This document shows positions 1-6,360 of a stretch of DNA of 9,649 nucleotides, one piece after another. Location: the NCBI GenBank assembly GCA_016880225.1, contig JAEHDT010000122.1, positions 1 through 9,649 of the forward strand, written 5' to 3'. The notes below the pieces were generated by a model that made no database searches, was not told where the DNA came from, and worked only from the letters and a program-made list of their open reading frames with translations. The stretch is from Gemmatimonadota bacterium (GTDB lineage: Bacteria > Gemmatimonadota > Gemmatimonadetes > Gemmatimonadales > GWC2-71-9). The position numbers and the translations under genes are program-made. Every line of letters starts with the position of its first letter. The stretch's first letter is position 1.

Positions 1-2
1 CG

Positions 3-518
3 CTCTATCACCTGCTCGCGCCGCGGACCGACCGCCGCAGCCTCCTCGCCTCCGGAGCGGTTGCGCTGCTCGTGCTCGCGGGGATCGACCACTGGACGGT
101 GAGCTCCACCGCGCCGCGCTTCGCCGCTCTGCCGGGCGTGACGAATGCCGTCGTCGGGCGCCTCGTGGCTGCGGGGTGGAGCGACGTGTTCCGGCTGGCG
201 CGGGCCCCGGCCGCGGAGATCGCGTACCGCGCGAACCTGAGTCCTGCCGAGGCGCGCGCGGCGCGCGACGCCGCGCGCCTCACCGTCCTCCGGGGCATCG
301 GCACGACGCATGCCGCCGCCTTGATCGGTGGGGGCATCGGCACCGTGGAACAGCTCGCCGCCGCCGCACCCGACTCGGTGTGGCGGCTGGTGCGGCACAG
401 CACGCGGCCCACCCCGGCCGAGGTGCGCGTGTGGGTGCGCGCGGCGCAGCGCGCCGCGCCCTCTACACCGCCGCCGGCGCCTCCTGCCGCTGCCACTCCG
501 CCGTCAGCTCGTCGATAG
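3..518 (+). CDS. Membrane-anchored helix-hairpin-helix (DUF4332-like) protein, C-terminal part
   Basis: The reading frame is open back to the first base of the window, so the true start lies upstream and only the last 171 residues or so are seen. Near the visible start a hydrophobic stretch (LLASGAVALLVLAG) looks like a membrane segment. It is followed by two helix-hairpin-helix-like modules: one around LPGVTNAVVGRLVAAGW and one around LRGIGTTHAAALIGGGI. Both have the 'hairpin Gly-x-Gly then helix' spacing typical of DUF4332/HhH modules. The tail is low-complexity Ala/Pro (APSTPPPAPPAAATPPSARR). HhH modules usually bind DNA or proteins without sequence specificity, but no function can be assigned here. 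The last 56 bases overlap the end of the convergent hydrolase gene. A GTG at 72 is an internal candidate start, but it would cut through the hydrophobic segment. Confidence 0.6.
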   Translation, partial: LYHLLAPRTDRRSLLASGAVALLVLAGIDHWTVSSTAPRFAALPGVTNAVVGRLVAAGWSDVFRLARAPAAEIAYRANLSPAEARAARDAARLTVLRGIGTTHAAALIGGGIGTVEQLAAAAPDSVWRLVRHSTRPTPAEVRVWVRAAQRAAPSTPPPAPPAAATPPSARR

Positions 519-1089
519 TCCGCAGCTGACGGGCGGGGTCAGTCGCATACCACGCTTTGAAGTACTCGAGCCCGGTACGGTGCGCCTCGTCCGTGAAGGC
601 CTGCAGCGCATCGCTCACCCAGACCAGGTCGTAGCCCCGCTGGAATGCGTCGCCCGACGTGTGGCGCGCGCAGCAATCGGTGTGGAGGCCGGTGACGTAG
701 AGCCGCGTGATGCCGCGCTCCTCAAGGACCCGCTCGAACTCCGGCTTCATGAACGGGCTGTAGGTTTGCTTGCCGATCACGACGTCGCCGGCCTGCGGCG
801 CGAGGGTAGGCACGATCTGCGCGTTCCAGGTGCCCGCCATAGCGTGCGGCGGCCACTTGCGAAGCTCCGCGTCGCCCGGGGTATGTGCGTCCGTCGCATA
901 GATGACGGTCACGCCCGCCGCACGAGCGGCCGCGAGCAGGCGCGCGAGCCCCGGGATGATCGCCTGGGCGCGGGCCTGGTAGTCGGAGCCGCCGGCGTCC
1001 GCGATCACTCCTCCCGGGTAGACAAAGTCGTTCGCCATGTCGATCACGACCACGGCGCTGTGCTGGAGCTCGGTTTCCTGCGGAGACAT
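463..1089 (-). CDS. Isochorismatase-family cysteine hydrolase, nicotinamidase-like
   Basis: This 208-residue protein has the full catalytic triad of the family: Asp17 in VVVIDMANDF, Lys107 in VIGKQTYS and Cys140 in GLHTDCCA (aligning with the TDxC nucleophile of nicotinamidases; Cys139 is an extra neighbour). It also keeps the metal site typical of nicotinamidase/pyrazinamidase: Asp67 and His69 in YATDAH and His82 in KWPPHAMAGT. The WPPH..xGT segment argues for hydrolysis of nicotinamide to nicotinate (NAD salvage) over isochorismate hydrolysis, but related amidases share it. The protein is probably cytosolic, as no signal peptide is seen. The ATG start has GGGAG six bases upstream. It is the last gene of a same-strand run with the aldo/keto reductase, but a 142-bp gap with hairpins suggests partly separate expression. 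Its 3' end overlaps the convergent HhH gene by 56 bp. Family assignment is firm; the exact substrate is inferred. Confidence 0.9.
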   Translation of the reverse strand: MSPQETELQHSAVVVIDMANDFVYPGGVIADAGGSDYQARAQAIIPGLARLLAAARAAGVTVIYATDAHTPGDAELRKWPPHAMAGTWNAQIVPTLAPQAGDVVIGKQTYSPFMKPEFERVLEERGITRLYVTGLHTDCCARHTSGDAFQRGYDLVWVSDALQAFTDEAHRTGLEYFKAWYATDPARQLRTIDELTAEWQRQEAPAAV

Positions 1090-1145
1090 GGGATGCTCCC
1101 ATTGTTGGTGGTGCCGCCACCGGGGGGCCGTTTGGGCAACGCCTA

Positions 1146-1167
1146 GGTCCGGCGGAGATGCCGGACC
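1146..1167 (-). other. Perfect 8-bp inverted repeat in hydrolase 5' leader
   Basis: GGTCCGGC and GCCGGACC are perfect complements separated by a six-base loop. On the minus strand the hairpin lies about 57 bases upstream of the hydrolase start codon and just after a second GC-rich hairpin. No U-tract follows. It could be a terminator relic, an mRNA-stabilising stem or part of a structured leader. I do not recognise it as a known riboswitch. Confidence 0.4.
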
Positions 1168-1180
1168 ACTCCCAGTGCGA

Positions 1181-1200
1181 GGCGCGGGCGAGCCCGCGCC
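1181..1200 (-). terminator. GC-rich hairpin downstream of the aldo/keto reductase
   Basis: GGCGCGGGC and GCCCGCGCC pair perfectly around a two-base centre (in practice 8 bp with a 4-base loop). The hairpin lies 31 bases past the reductase stop codon. No run of T follows on the minus strand, so it would be an atypical intrinsic terminator or a 3'-end stabilising stem. Confidence 0.35.
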
Positions 1201-1206
1201 ACATGG

Positions 1207-1235
1207 AATATAACCCGGCGCGGGGCCGGCTTCAG
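1207..1235 (-). promoter_or_regulatory. Weak promoter-like AT island before the hydrolase leader
   Basis: On the minus strand TATATT (1212-1207) is an isolated AT-rich -10-like hexamer in very GC-rich sequence. CTGAAG (1235-1230) sits 17 bases upstream as a poor -35. If used, transcription would begin near 1200 and run through two hairpins into the hydrolase gene. The -10 alone is suggestive and the -35 is weak. Confidence 0.22.
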
Positions 1236-2260
1236 CGGCGTCCGGCCACGCCGCTCACCGGCCGCGCGGGACCCGTGCCCGCGCCGGTCCGCGCGATCGC
1301 CGTGGCGATCTCCGCCACATCGGCCGGCGCGAGCTGCAGCGCCGCGGCGCCGATCCAGCCATCCACCTGTGCGGGCGTGCGCGCGCCGACGATCGCCCCC
1401 GTCACGCCCGGCCAAGCGAGAGTCCATGCGACGGCCACCGCCGATACCGTCGTGCCGTGGCGCCGGGCGATCGGCCGCAAGGCGTCCCGCAGCGCCAGGT
1501 TCTTCCCGAGCCGCGGCTCTCGGAACTCGGCGCTGTTGCGGCGCCAATCGTCCGGCGCCAGCGCCGCGACGCGCGCGGCCGTGAAGCCGTCGGTCAGGAG
1601 ACCCGACTGCATCGGGCTGTAGGCGATTACTCCGGCGCCGTGCTCGGCGCACCACGGGACTTCCCGCTCGGCCACGTCGCGACGAATCAGTGAGAACGGC
1701 GGTTGCAGCGAGTCCACGTGCCGGACCGCCTCGCAGCGCTCCAGCAAGGCGATGTCGAAGTTCGACACGCCCGCCGCGCGGATCTTGCCCTCGTCCACGA
1801 GCCGCGTCATGGCTTCCCACGATTCCTCCACGGCGGTGCCGGTCTCGTCGGGCCAATGGAACTGATACAGGTCGATCCGCTCGACCCCGAGCCGCCGCAG
1901 CGATGCCTCCGCCTCGCGACGGATCGACTGGGGCCGCAGCACGCGCCGCGGCTCGGCCATGCGGTCGCGCTCGTCCCATATCAACCCGCACTTCGTGAAC
2001 ACCAGCGGCCGGTCGCGCTCGGGCAGCTCCCGCACCAGGCGTCCGACGACCCCCTCGGAGTGGCCCAGGCCGTACACGGCGGCGGTGTCGATCCAGTTGA
2101 CCCCCAGCTCGAGCGCGTGCCGCATGGTGGCCAGGGAATCGGCGTCGTCCTGCGGCCCCCACCCGAACGACCAGCCACCACCCCCGATGGCCCAGGCCCC
2201 GAAGCCGACCGTCGTGATCTCGAGTCCGCTGGTGCCGAGCGAACGTGCAGGCAGTGTCAT
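1232..2260 (-). CDS. Aldo/keto reductase
   Basis: This is a (beta/alpha)8-barrel NADPH-dependent reductase of the AKR superfamily, 342 residues from the chosen start. The catalytic tetrad is visible: Asp58 and Tyr63 (NWIDTAAVYG), Lys90 (VFTKCG) and His135 (DLYQFHWPD). The GVSNF motif (164-168) and the C-terminal cofactor-binding region around AIVGARTPAQV (where the family usually reads IPG.R) are also present. The N-terminal MTLPARSLGTSGLEITTVGFGAW is typical of the bacterial AKR11/12-like group that acts on aldehydes and sugars; the substrate is unknown. A TTG at 2284 would add eight residues, but the ATG at 2260 has GAGGAG nine bases upstream and starts exactly where family homology begins, so I prefer it. 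It lies 20 bp behind the quinone oxidoreductase stop on the same strand, so the two are probably co-transcribed. Confidence 0.93.
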   Translation of the reverse strand: MTLPARSLGTSGLEITTVGFGAWAIGGGGWSFGWGPQDDADSLATMRHALELGVNWIDTAAVYGLGHSEGVVGRLVRELPERDRPLVFTKCGLIWDERDRMAEPRRVLRPQSIRREAEASLRRLGVERIDLYQFHWPDETGTAVEESWEAMTRLVDEGKIRAAGVSNFDIALLERCEAVRHVDSLQPPFSLIRRDVAEREVPWCAEHGAGVIAYSPMQSGLLTDGFTAARVAALAPDDWRRNSAEFREPRLGKNLALRDALRPIARRHGTTVSAVAVAWTLAWPGVTGAIVGARTPAQVDGWIGAAALQLAPADVAEIATAIARTGAGTGPARPVSGVAGRR

Positions 2261-2280
2261 GGTTAGCGGCTCCTCATCGT

Positions 2281-3255
2281 TCAATGTGACGGCAGCAACA
2301 GCACCTTGCCGGTCGTCTTCCTTCCCTCGAGCAGGCGATGCGCCTCCGCGGCCTGCGTGAGCGGGAACTCGAGCGCGATGCGCAGCTTGAGGGCGCCGCG
2401 CGCGATCCAGCCCAGCACATCGGCGGCGCGCGCCTCGAGCTCGGCGCGCGACGCGACGTAATGCGCCAGCGTGGGGCGCGTGAGGAAGAGCGAACCCTTT
2501 TGATTCAGGACCTGCGGATCGAACGGCCCCACCGGACCACTCGACTGCCCGAACAACACCATCAGCCCGCGGCGCGCCAGACAGTTCAGGCTCTTGTCGA
2601 ACGTGGTCCGGCCGACGGAGTCGTACACGACCTGGACGCCGGCGCCGGCGGTGAACCGCTTTACCTCCGCCTCGAAGTCCTGCTCGGTATAGAGAATTAC
2701 CTCGTCGGCCCCGGCGCCGCGCGCGAGCTCCGCCTTCTCGTGCGTCGAGACGGTGCCGAGCACGCGCGCGCCGCGCAGCTTCGCGATCTGGCAGAGCAGC
2801 AGGCCGACACCCCCCGCGGCAGCGTGCACCAGGCAGGTATCGCCCGGGCGCAACGGATGGAGCGTCGTCACGAGGTAGTGCGCGGTCATGCCCTGCAGCA
2901 TGGCGGCGGCTCCCTGCCTGGCGCTCACCCCGTCGGGGAGCACCACGACGCGGTCGGCCGGGACGACGGCGGATTCGGCGTACGCACCGAGCACGCCGGT
3001 ATACGCGACGCGGTCGCCCACCTTCGGGGCGGTCACGCCCGCCCCGGCGGCGCTCACGCGGCCTGCCGCCTCCTGCCCCGGCGTGAACGGCAACGCGACC
3101 GGATATAGACCGCTCCGCTGATACACGTCGATGAAGTTCACCCCGACGGCCTCGAGCTGAACCAGCACCTGCCCTGGGCCGGGCGCCGGCGCAGTGATCT
3201 CCTCGAGCCGGAGCACCTCGGGCCCGCCCGGCGCACGCACGCGGATCGCTCTCAT
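2281..3255 (-). CDS. Zinc-independent quinone oxidoreductase (QOR / zeta-crystallin type MDR)
   Basis: This 324-residue medium-chain dehydrogenase/reductase would reduce quinones or enone-type carbonyls with NADPH in the cytosol. The N-terminal GroES-like domain carries the quinone reductase segment GVNFIDVYQRSGLYP (38-52) and the PGQEAAG turn (59-65). The Rossmann domain carries AAAGGVG (145-151) followed by LLLCQIAKLRGARVLGT. The cysteines and histidines that bind catalytic zinc in alcohol dehydrogenases are absent, as expected for QOR. Length matches the family. The ATG has AAAGGAG four bases upstream. It is the first gene of the minus-strand run and is followed at 20 bp by the aldo/keto reductase, which suggests a shared role in reductive carbonyl or quinone detoxification (inference). 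It diverges from the hydroxyacid dehydrogenase gene across a 69-bp gap. Confidence 0.94.
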   Translation of the reverse strand: MRAIRVRAPGGPEVLRLEEITAPAPGPGQVLVQLEAVGVNFIDVYQRSGLYPVALPFTPGQEAAGRVSAAGAGVTAPKVGDRVAYTGVLGAYAESAVVPADRVVVLPDGVSARQGAAAMLQGMTAHYLVTTLHPLRPGDTCLVHAAAGGVGLLLCQIAKLRGARVLGTVSTHEKAELARGAGADEVILYTEQDFEAEVKRFTAGAGVQVVYDSVGRTTFDKSLNCLARRGLMVLFGQSSGPVGPFDPQVLNQKGSLFLTRPTLAHYVASRAELEARAADVLGWIARGALKLRIALEFPLTQAAEAHRLLEGRKTTGKVLLLPSH

Positions 3256-3324
3256 CCGGCTCCTTTCCCCCGACCCGAACGCCCCGTGGAACCCGGGTGT
3301 TCGGAACCGGGGTTACTTCGGCAT
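3256..3324. promoter_or_regulatory. Short divergent intergenic region between QOR and hydroxyacid dehydrogenase
   Basis: Both flanking genes start outward from this 69-bp gap, so promoters for both must lie in it or extend into the coding regions. The minus-strand side holds the AAAGGAG ribosome binding site of the quinone oxidoreductase. I see no convincing -35/-10 pair on either strand. GTTACT about nine bases before the dehydrogenase ATG, with no clear Shine-Dalgarno, would be compatible with a leaderless or near-leaderless start. Confidence 0.3.
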
Positions 3325-4221
3325 ATGAAAATCTCTTTCCTCGGACTCGGCAGCATGGGCCTGCCCATGGCCCGGCTGCTGTTGCAGGCGGGCCACACGC
3401 TCACCGTGTACAATCGCACGCGCAGCCGTGCGGAGCAGCTCGCCCAATGGCACCCCGTCGTCGCCGACAGCGCCGCCGGCGCCGCGCGCGGCGCGGACGT
3501 CCTGGTGACCATGCTGGCCGACGACGCCGCCCTTGAAGGTGTGATGCTGGGCGAGGCCGGGGCGCTCGCCGCGCTCCCACGCGGCGCCATCCACGTCTCC
3601 ATGAGCACGATCAGCCCCGATCTGTCACGCCGACTCGCCGCGCGCCACGAGGCCGCCGGACAAACGTACGTCGCGGCGCCGGTGTTCGGGCGGCCCCAGG
3701 CGGCGGAGGCGAAGCAGCTGTGGATCGTGGCGGCGGGCCCGGCGTCCGCCGTGGAGCGCTGCCGCCCGCTGCTCGAGGCGATGGGTCAAGGGGTGATCGC
3801 GGCCGGCGAGGACCCCGCGCGTGCCAATGTCATCAAGCTCTCGGGCAACTTCCTGATCGCTGCGGCGATCGAGGCGATGGGCGAGGCTTTCGCCCTGGCG
3901 CGCAAGTACGGCGTCGCCCCCGCCGAGTTGCTCGAGGTGGTGAACGGCCGGCTGTTCCGCTCGCCGATCTACGAGAACTACGGCAAGCTGATCGCCGACG
4001 AGCGGTACGAGCCTGCGGGATTCAAGCTCAAACACGGGCTGAAGGACGTCCGGCTGATACTCGCCGCGGGCGATGCGGCAGCCGCGCCGCTGCCGCTCGC
4101 GAGCCTGATGCGCGACCGCTACGTGTCGGCGGTGGCGCGCGGCTGGAGCGACGTTGATTGGGCCGCGCTGGCGCGCGTTGCAGCCGCGGACGCAGGGCTG
4201 GACCAACGCTCGACCGGGTAG
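3325..4221 (+). CDS. NAD(P)-dependent beta-hydroxyacid dehydrogenase (3-hydroxyisobutyrate dehydrogenase family)
   Basis: This 298-residue protein has the family's N-terminal Rossmann signature FLGLGSMGLPMA (residues 5-16). NRT at 30-32 follows beta-2 and suggests NADP preference. The all-alpha C-terminal domain carries KLSGNF, whose Lys171 and Asn175 match the catalytic lysine and helper asparagine of beta-hydroxyacid dehydrogenases. Because the lysine is kept, an imine reductase is unlikely. The substrate loop reads APVFGRPQAAEAKQL in place of the usual DAPVSGG, a variant that leaves the substrate open (3-hydroxyisobutyrate, tartronate semialdehyde, glyoxylate or succinic semialdehyde type). 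An upstream GTG at 3286 would add 13 residues before the beta-1 strand. The ATG at 3325 fits the fold start, though it has only a weak ribosome binding site. It diverges from the quinone oxidoreductase. Confidence 0.9.
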   Translation: MKISFLGLGSMGLPMARLLLQAGHTLTVYNRTRSRAEQLAQWHPVVADSAAGAARGADVLVTMLADDAALEGVMLGEAGALAALPRGAIHVSMSTISPDLSRRLAARHEAAGQTYVAAPVFGRPQAAEAKQLWIVAAGPASAVERCRPLLEAMGQGVIAAGEDPARANVIKLSGNFLIAAAIEAMGEAFALARKYGVAPAELLEVVNGRLFRSPIYENYGKLIADERYEPAGFKLKHGLKDVRLILAAGDAAAAPLPLASLMRDRYVSAVARGWSDVDWAALARVAAADAGLDQRSTG

Positions 4222-4243
4222 CCCGCCCCCACCCGATCGTGGG

Positions 4244-4273
4244 TAGACGGCGCTTCGCGCCGACGATTACACT
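4244..4273 (+). promoter_or_regulatory. Possible promoter of the exported-protein gene
   Basis: TAGACG (4244-4249, four of six -35 positions) and TACACT (4268-4273, four of six -10 positions) are separated by 18 bases. A 6-bp stem, CGGCGC-TTC-GCGCCG (4248-4262), lies within the spacer and could instead be the end of the preceding dehydrogenase transcript. The 102-bp gap holds nothing else I can name. Confidence 0.25.
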
Positions 4274-4323
4274 GCGCGCGCAATCACTTCGCGCACGATC
4301 ACCCTGCAATCGGAGACGGACTG

Positions 4324-4779
4324 ATGACTGACTCGACCACGATTCGGATTCCACTGTTCGCCGCGGCGCTCCTGCTGTTCGCCGCACCGCGGGCCACGCC
4401 CTCATTGCCCCAGCTCAAGTTCCACGGCGTGTTCTCGGGCGTGGCCGCCGACGGCGAGCGCTGCGTCTGGCAGGGCCGCGTCGACGGTCCGGTGACCGGC
4501 CGCGTCACGATCGCCCTGCGTCAGGTGGAGGAGCCGGCGGCCGCGGCCAACCCCGTGTGGCACGTCGCGTCGCGCTGGACGGTGTCCGACGACGGGGCCG
4601 CGCGCTCCTTCGCCGCGAACCTCGAAGGCATGATCGACTGGCGGGCGGGCACGATGCGGCTCGCCGGCCCGATCACCGAGGGTTGGAGCCGCGGCTCCTG
4701 GGCGGAGGTGACGGGACGGTTCGTGCAGGGAGACGTGACGGGATTGGTGACGGTCAGCCCCCCGCGATCGCGGGAATGA
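4324..4779 (+). CDS. Small exported protein of unknown function
   Basis: I do not recognise this 151-residue protein. The N-terminus looks like a Sec signal peptide: a short polar start, a hydrophobic core LFAAALLLFAA (11-21), and small residues near 21-25 for cleavage. The mature part is about 125 residues and is rich in alternating hydrophobic/polar strands and glycines (VTGRVTIALRQV, AGTMRLAGPITEG, AEVTGRFVQGDVTGLVTV). This suggests an all-beta, possibly lipocalin-like or jelly-roll, periplasmic protein. It has one cysteine (Cys47), which is not at a lipobox position. The ATG has GGAG eight bases upstream. It follows the hydroxyacid dehydrogenase in the same direction after 102 bp. Its last 26 bases overlap the end of the convergent sulfur-carrier gene. 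The coding call rests on the ribosome binding site, the signal peptide and the lack of any better frame. Confidence 0.7.
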   Translation: MTDSTTIRIPLFAAALLLFAAPRATPSLPQLKFHGVFSGVAADGERCVWQGRVDGPVTGRVTIALRQVEEPAAAANPVWHVASRWTVSDDGAARSFAANLEGMIDWRAGTMRLAGPITEGWSRGSWAEVTGRFVQGDVTGLVTVSPPRSRE

Positions 4780-5029
4780 CGGTCACTTCGTCGCCGTCCT
4801 CGACCGGCGCGGCGAACCCGCCGCGGAAGCGCACGTCCTCGTCGTTCAGGTAGAAGTTCACGAAGGGATAGGGCTTCCCGTCCTTGTCCCGGAGGCGGGG
4901 AGCGAGCGCGGGATAGCGCGCGGCCACGTCGGCCACCGCTTCGCCGAGCGTCCGGCCGGTCGCCTGGATGGTCCGGGCGCCGCCCGCGTGCGCCGCGAGC
5001 ACCGACGGCAGGTTGAGAGTGACGGGCAT
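4754..5029 (-). CDS. CysO/MoaD/ThiS-family sulfur-carrier protein with C-terminal Gly-Gly
   Basis: This 91-residue beta-grasp protein ends in PAIAGG. The terminal diglycine is the site that an E1-like enzyme adenylates and converts to a thiocarboxylate, which then delivers sulfur. From memory it closely tracks Mycobacterium tuberculosis CysO: VTLNLPSVLAAHAGG at the start, GRTLGEAVADV, the diagnostic FVNFYLNDEDVRF (56-68), and DGDEVTVIPAIAGG at the end. It matches CysO better than MoaD or ThiS, which points to amino-acid sulfuration rather than molybdopterin or thiamine. GGAGGAG lies five bases before the ATG. It is 30 bp behind the threonine-synthase-like PLP enzyme on the same strand, so it sits in the same SAM-II-controlled transcript. 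No E1-like activator or JAMM peptidase is in the window. The family call is firm; the pathway is inferred from the riboswitch. Confidence 0.92.
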   Translation of the reverse strand: MPVTLNLPSVLAAHAGGARTIQATGRTLGEAVADVAARYPALAPRLRDKDGKPYPFVNFYLNDEDVRFRGGFAAPVEDGDEVTVIPAIAGG

Positions 5030-5059
5030 GTCAGCTCCTCCGGTTGGGGTCCTGGGTAG

Positions 5060-6313
5060 TCACTGCTCGACCAGCGCGGCCACTTCACGGAGCCGGGGGG
5101 CGACGACCGGTGCCTCGGCAACGGCGCCCTGGACGGCCTCGAGCGTCTTCAAGCCGTGGCCGGTGATGCAGAGAACGACCTCGTCGTCAGGGCCGAGGCG
5201 CCCGCTGCGCGCCAACGCCAGCGCCGCGGCGGCCGTGACGCCGCCCGCCGTCTCGGCGAACACGCCGACCTCCTCGGCGAGCAGGCGGATTCCCGCCACC
5301 AGCTCCGCATCGCTCACCGCCGCCGCCCAGCCGCCGGTCTCCCGCATTGCGCGCGCGGCGTACACGCCGTCCGCAGGATTGCCGATTGCGAGCGAGCGAC
5401 AGATCGTCCGCGGCACCTCGGGCTCGATCGCATCACCGCCCCGCTCTACCAAGCGCACGATCGGCGCGCAGCCCGACGCCTGCGCGCCGTACAGCCGGGG
5501 CGGCCGGCCGTCCACGAGCCGCGCCTCGAGGAACTCGCCGAAGCCCTTCCGCAGCTTGGAGAGGAGCGAGCCGCCCGCCATCGGGGCGACGACGGCCGTC
5601 GGCACGCGCCAGCCGAGCTGTTCGGCGATCTCGTAGGCGACGGTCTTCGACCCCTCGCCGTAATAGCCGCGGAGATTCACGTTCACCATGCCCCAGCCGA
5701 ACCGGTCCGCGACCTGGGCGCACAGCCGGTTCACGTCGTCGTACGTCCCGCGCACCCGCACCAACCGGGGGCCGTAGATGCTCGTGCCGATCACCTTCCC
5801 CGCCTCGAGCTCCTCGGGGATGAAGATCCACGCCTTGAGCCCGGCGCGCGCCGCATGCGCCGCCACGGCGTTCGCGAGATTTCCGGTAGAGGCGCAGCCG
5901 ATGGTGTCCAGCCCGAGCGCCGCGGCGGCATTGATGCCCGCGGCCACCACGCGGTCCTTGAAGGACAGCGACGGATGACACACGGTGTCGTTCTTCACCC
6001 AGGCGCGCGCGACGCCCAGCCGGCGCGCCAGCGCCGGCGCTTCGACCAGCGGCGTGAACCCGGTATCGCGCGACCACACAGGGTCGCCGTCAAACGGCAG
6101 CCATTCCCGATAGCGCCACAGCGAGGGCGCCCGGCGGGCGATGGTCGTCCTGTCGGGAAGCGCGCGGTCCGGCTCGTACACCGGGTCGAGCGGCCCGAGA
6201 CACTGCTCGCACACGGCGACGGGCGCGGCGGCGTGGTCGGCGCCGCAGTTGCGGCAGCGCAGCGGGCGAGCGGTGAGCGGTACGGCGGCGATCGTGGACG
6301 GCGTCAGCGTCAT
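5060..6313 (-). CDS. Zinc-ribbon threonine-synthase-like PLP enzyme, probable sulfur-carrier-dependent homocysteine or cysteine synthase
   Basis: This fold-type II PLP enzyme is 417 residues from the chosen ATG (numbering below is from a GTG two codons earlier). The N-terminus has a zinc ribbon, C22-x2-C25 and C37-x2-C40. The PLP lysine is Lys121 in SLSFKDRV. STGNLAN (144-150) and the C-terminal CITGHGLK (384-391) are threonine-synthase hallmarks. Several active-site segments differ from classical threonine synthases as I recall them: NPTGSFKD has become HPSLSFKD, the PLP-phosphate loop VGNAGN has become APMAGGSLLSK, and the substrate segment ending EGQKT has become GYYGEGSKT. Together with the adjacent CysO-like carrier and a SAM-II riboswitch in the leader, this suggests attack of a protein thiocarboxylate on an activated homoserine or serine, making homocysteine or cysteine. 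A plain threonine synthase remains possible. The ATG at 6313 has GAGG five bases upstream. The GTG at 6319 overlaps that site, so it is less likely. Confidence 0.88.
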   Translation of the reverse strand: MTLTPSTIAAVPLTARPLRCRNCGADHAAAPVAVCEQCLGPLDPVYEPDRALPDRTTIARRAPSLWRYREWLPFDGDPVWSRDTGFTPLVEAPALARRLGVARAWVKNDTVCHPSLSFKDRVVAAGINAAAALGLDTIGCASTGNLANAVAAHAARAGLKAWIFIPEELEAGKVIGTSIYGPRLVRVRGTYDDVNRLCAQVADRFGWGMVNVNLRGYYGEGSKTVAYEIAEQLGWRVPTAVVAPMAGGSLLSKLRKGFGEFLEARLVDGRPPRLYGAQASGCAPIVRLVERGGDAIEPEVPRTICRSLAIGNPADGVYAARAMRETGGWAAAVSDAELVAGIRLLAEEVGVFAETAGGVTAAAALALARSGRLGPDDEVVLCITGHGLKTLEAVQGAVAEAPVVAPRLREVAALVEQ

Positions 6314-6325
6314 CGGCACCTCAAC

Positions 6326-6355
6326 AAAAAAGCCCGGGCAACTGAAGCCGCGGGC
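6326..6355 (-). terminator. Intrinsic terminator in the riboswitch leader
   Basis: On the minus strand GCCCG-(C)-GGC, loop UUCAGUU, then GCC-CGGGC forms an 8-bp stem with one bulged C, followed directly by six U (6331-6326). It lies five bases past the 3' edge of the SAM-II aptamer and 12 bases before the start codon of the threonine-synthase-like gene. It therefore looks like the expression platform of the riboswitch: termination when SAM is bound. It may also end read-through from the aminotransferase gene. Confidence 0.8.
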
Positions 6356-6360
6356 GGTCG

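Noticed and set aside
328..1146. 272-codon open frame on the plus strand
   Set aside because: Antisense to the nicotinamidase-like hydrolase, whose catalytic residues are all present on the minus strand.
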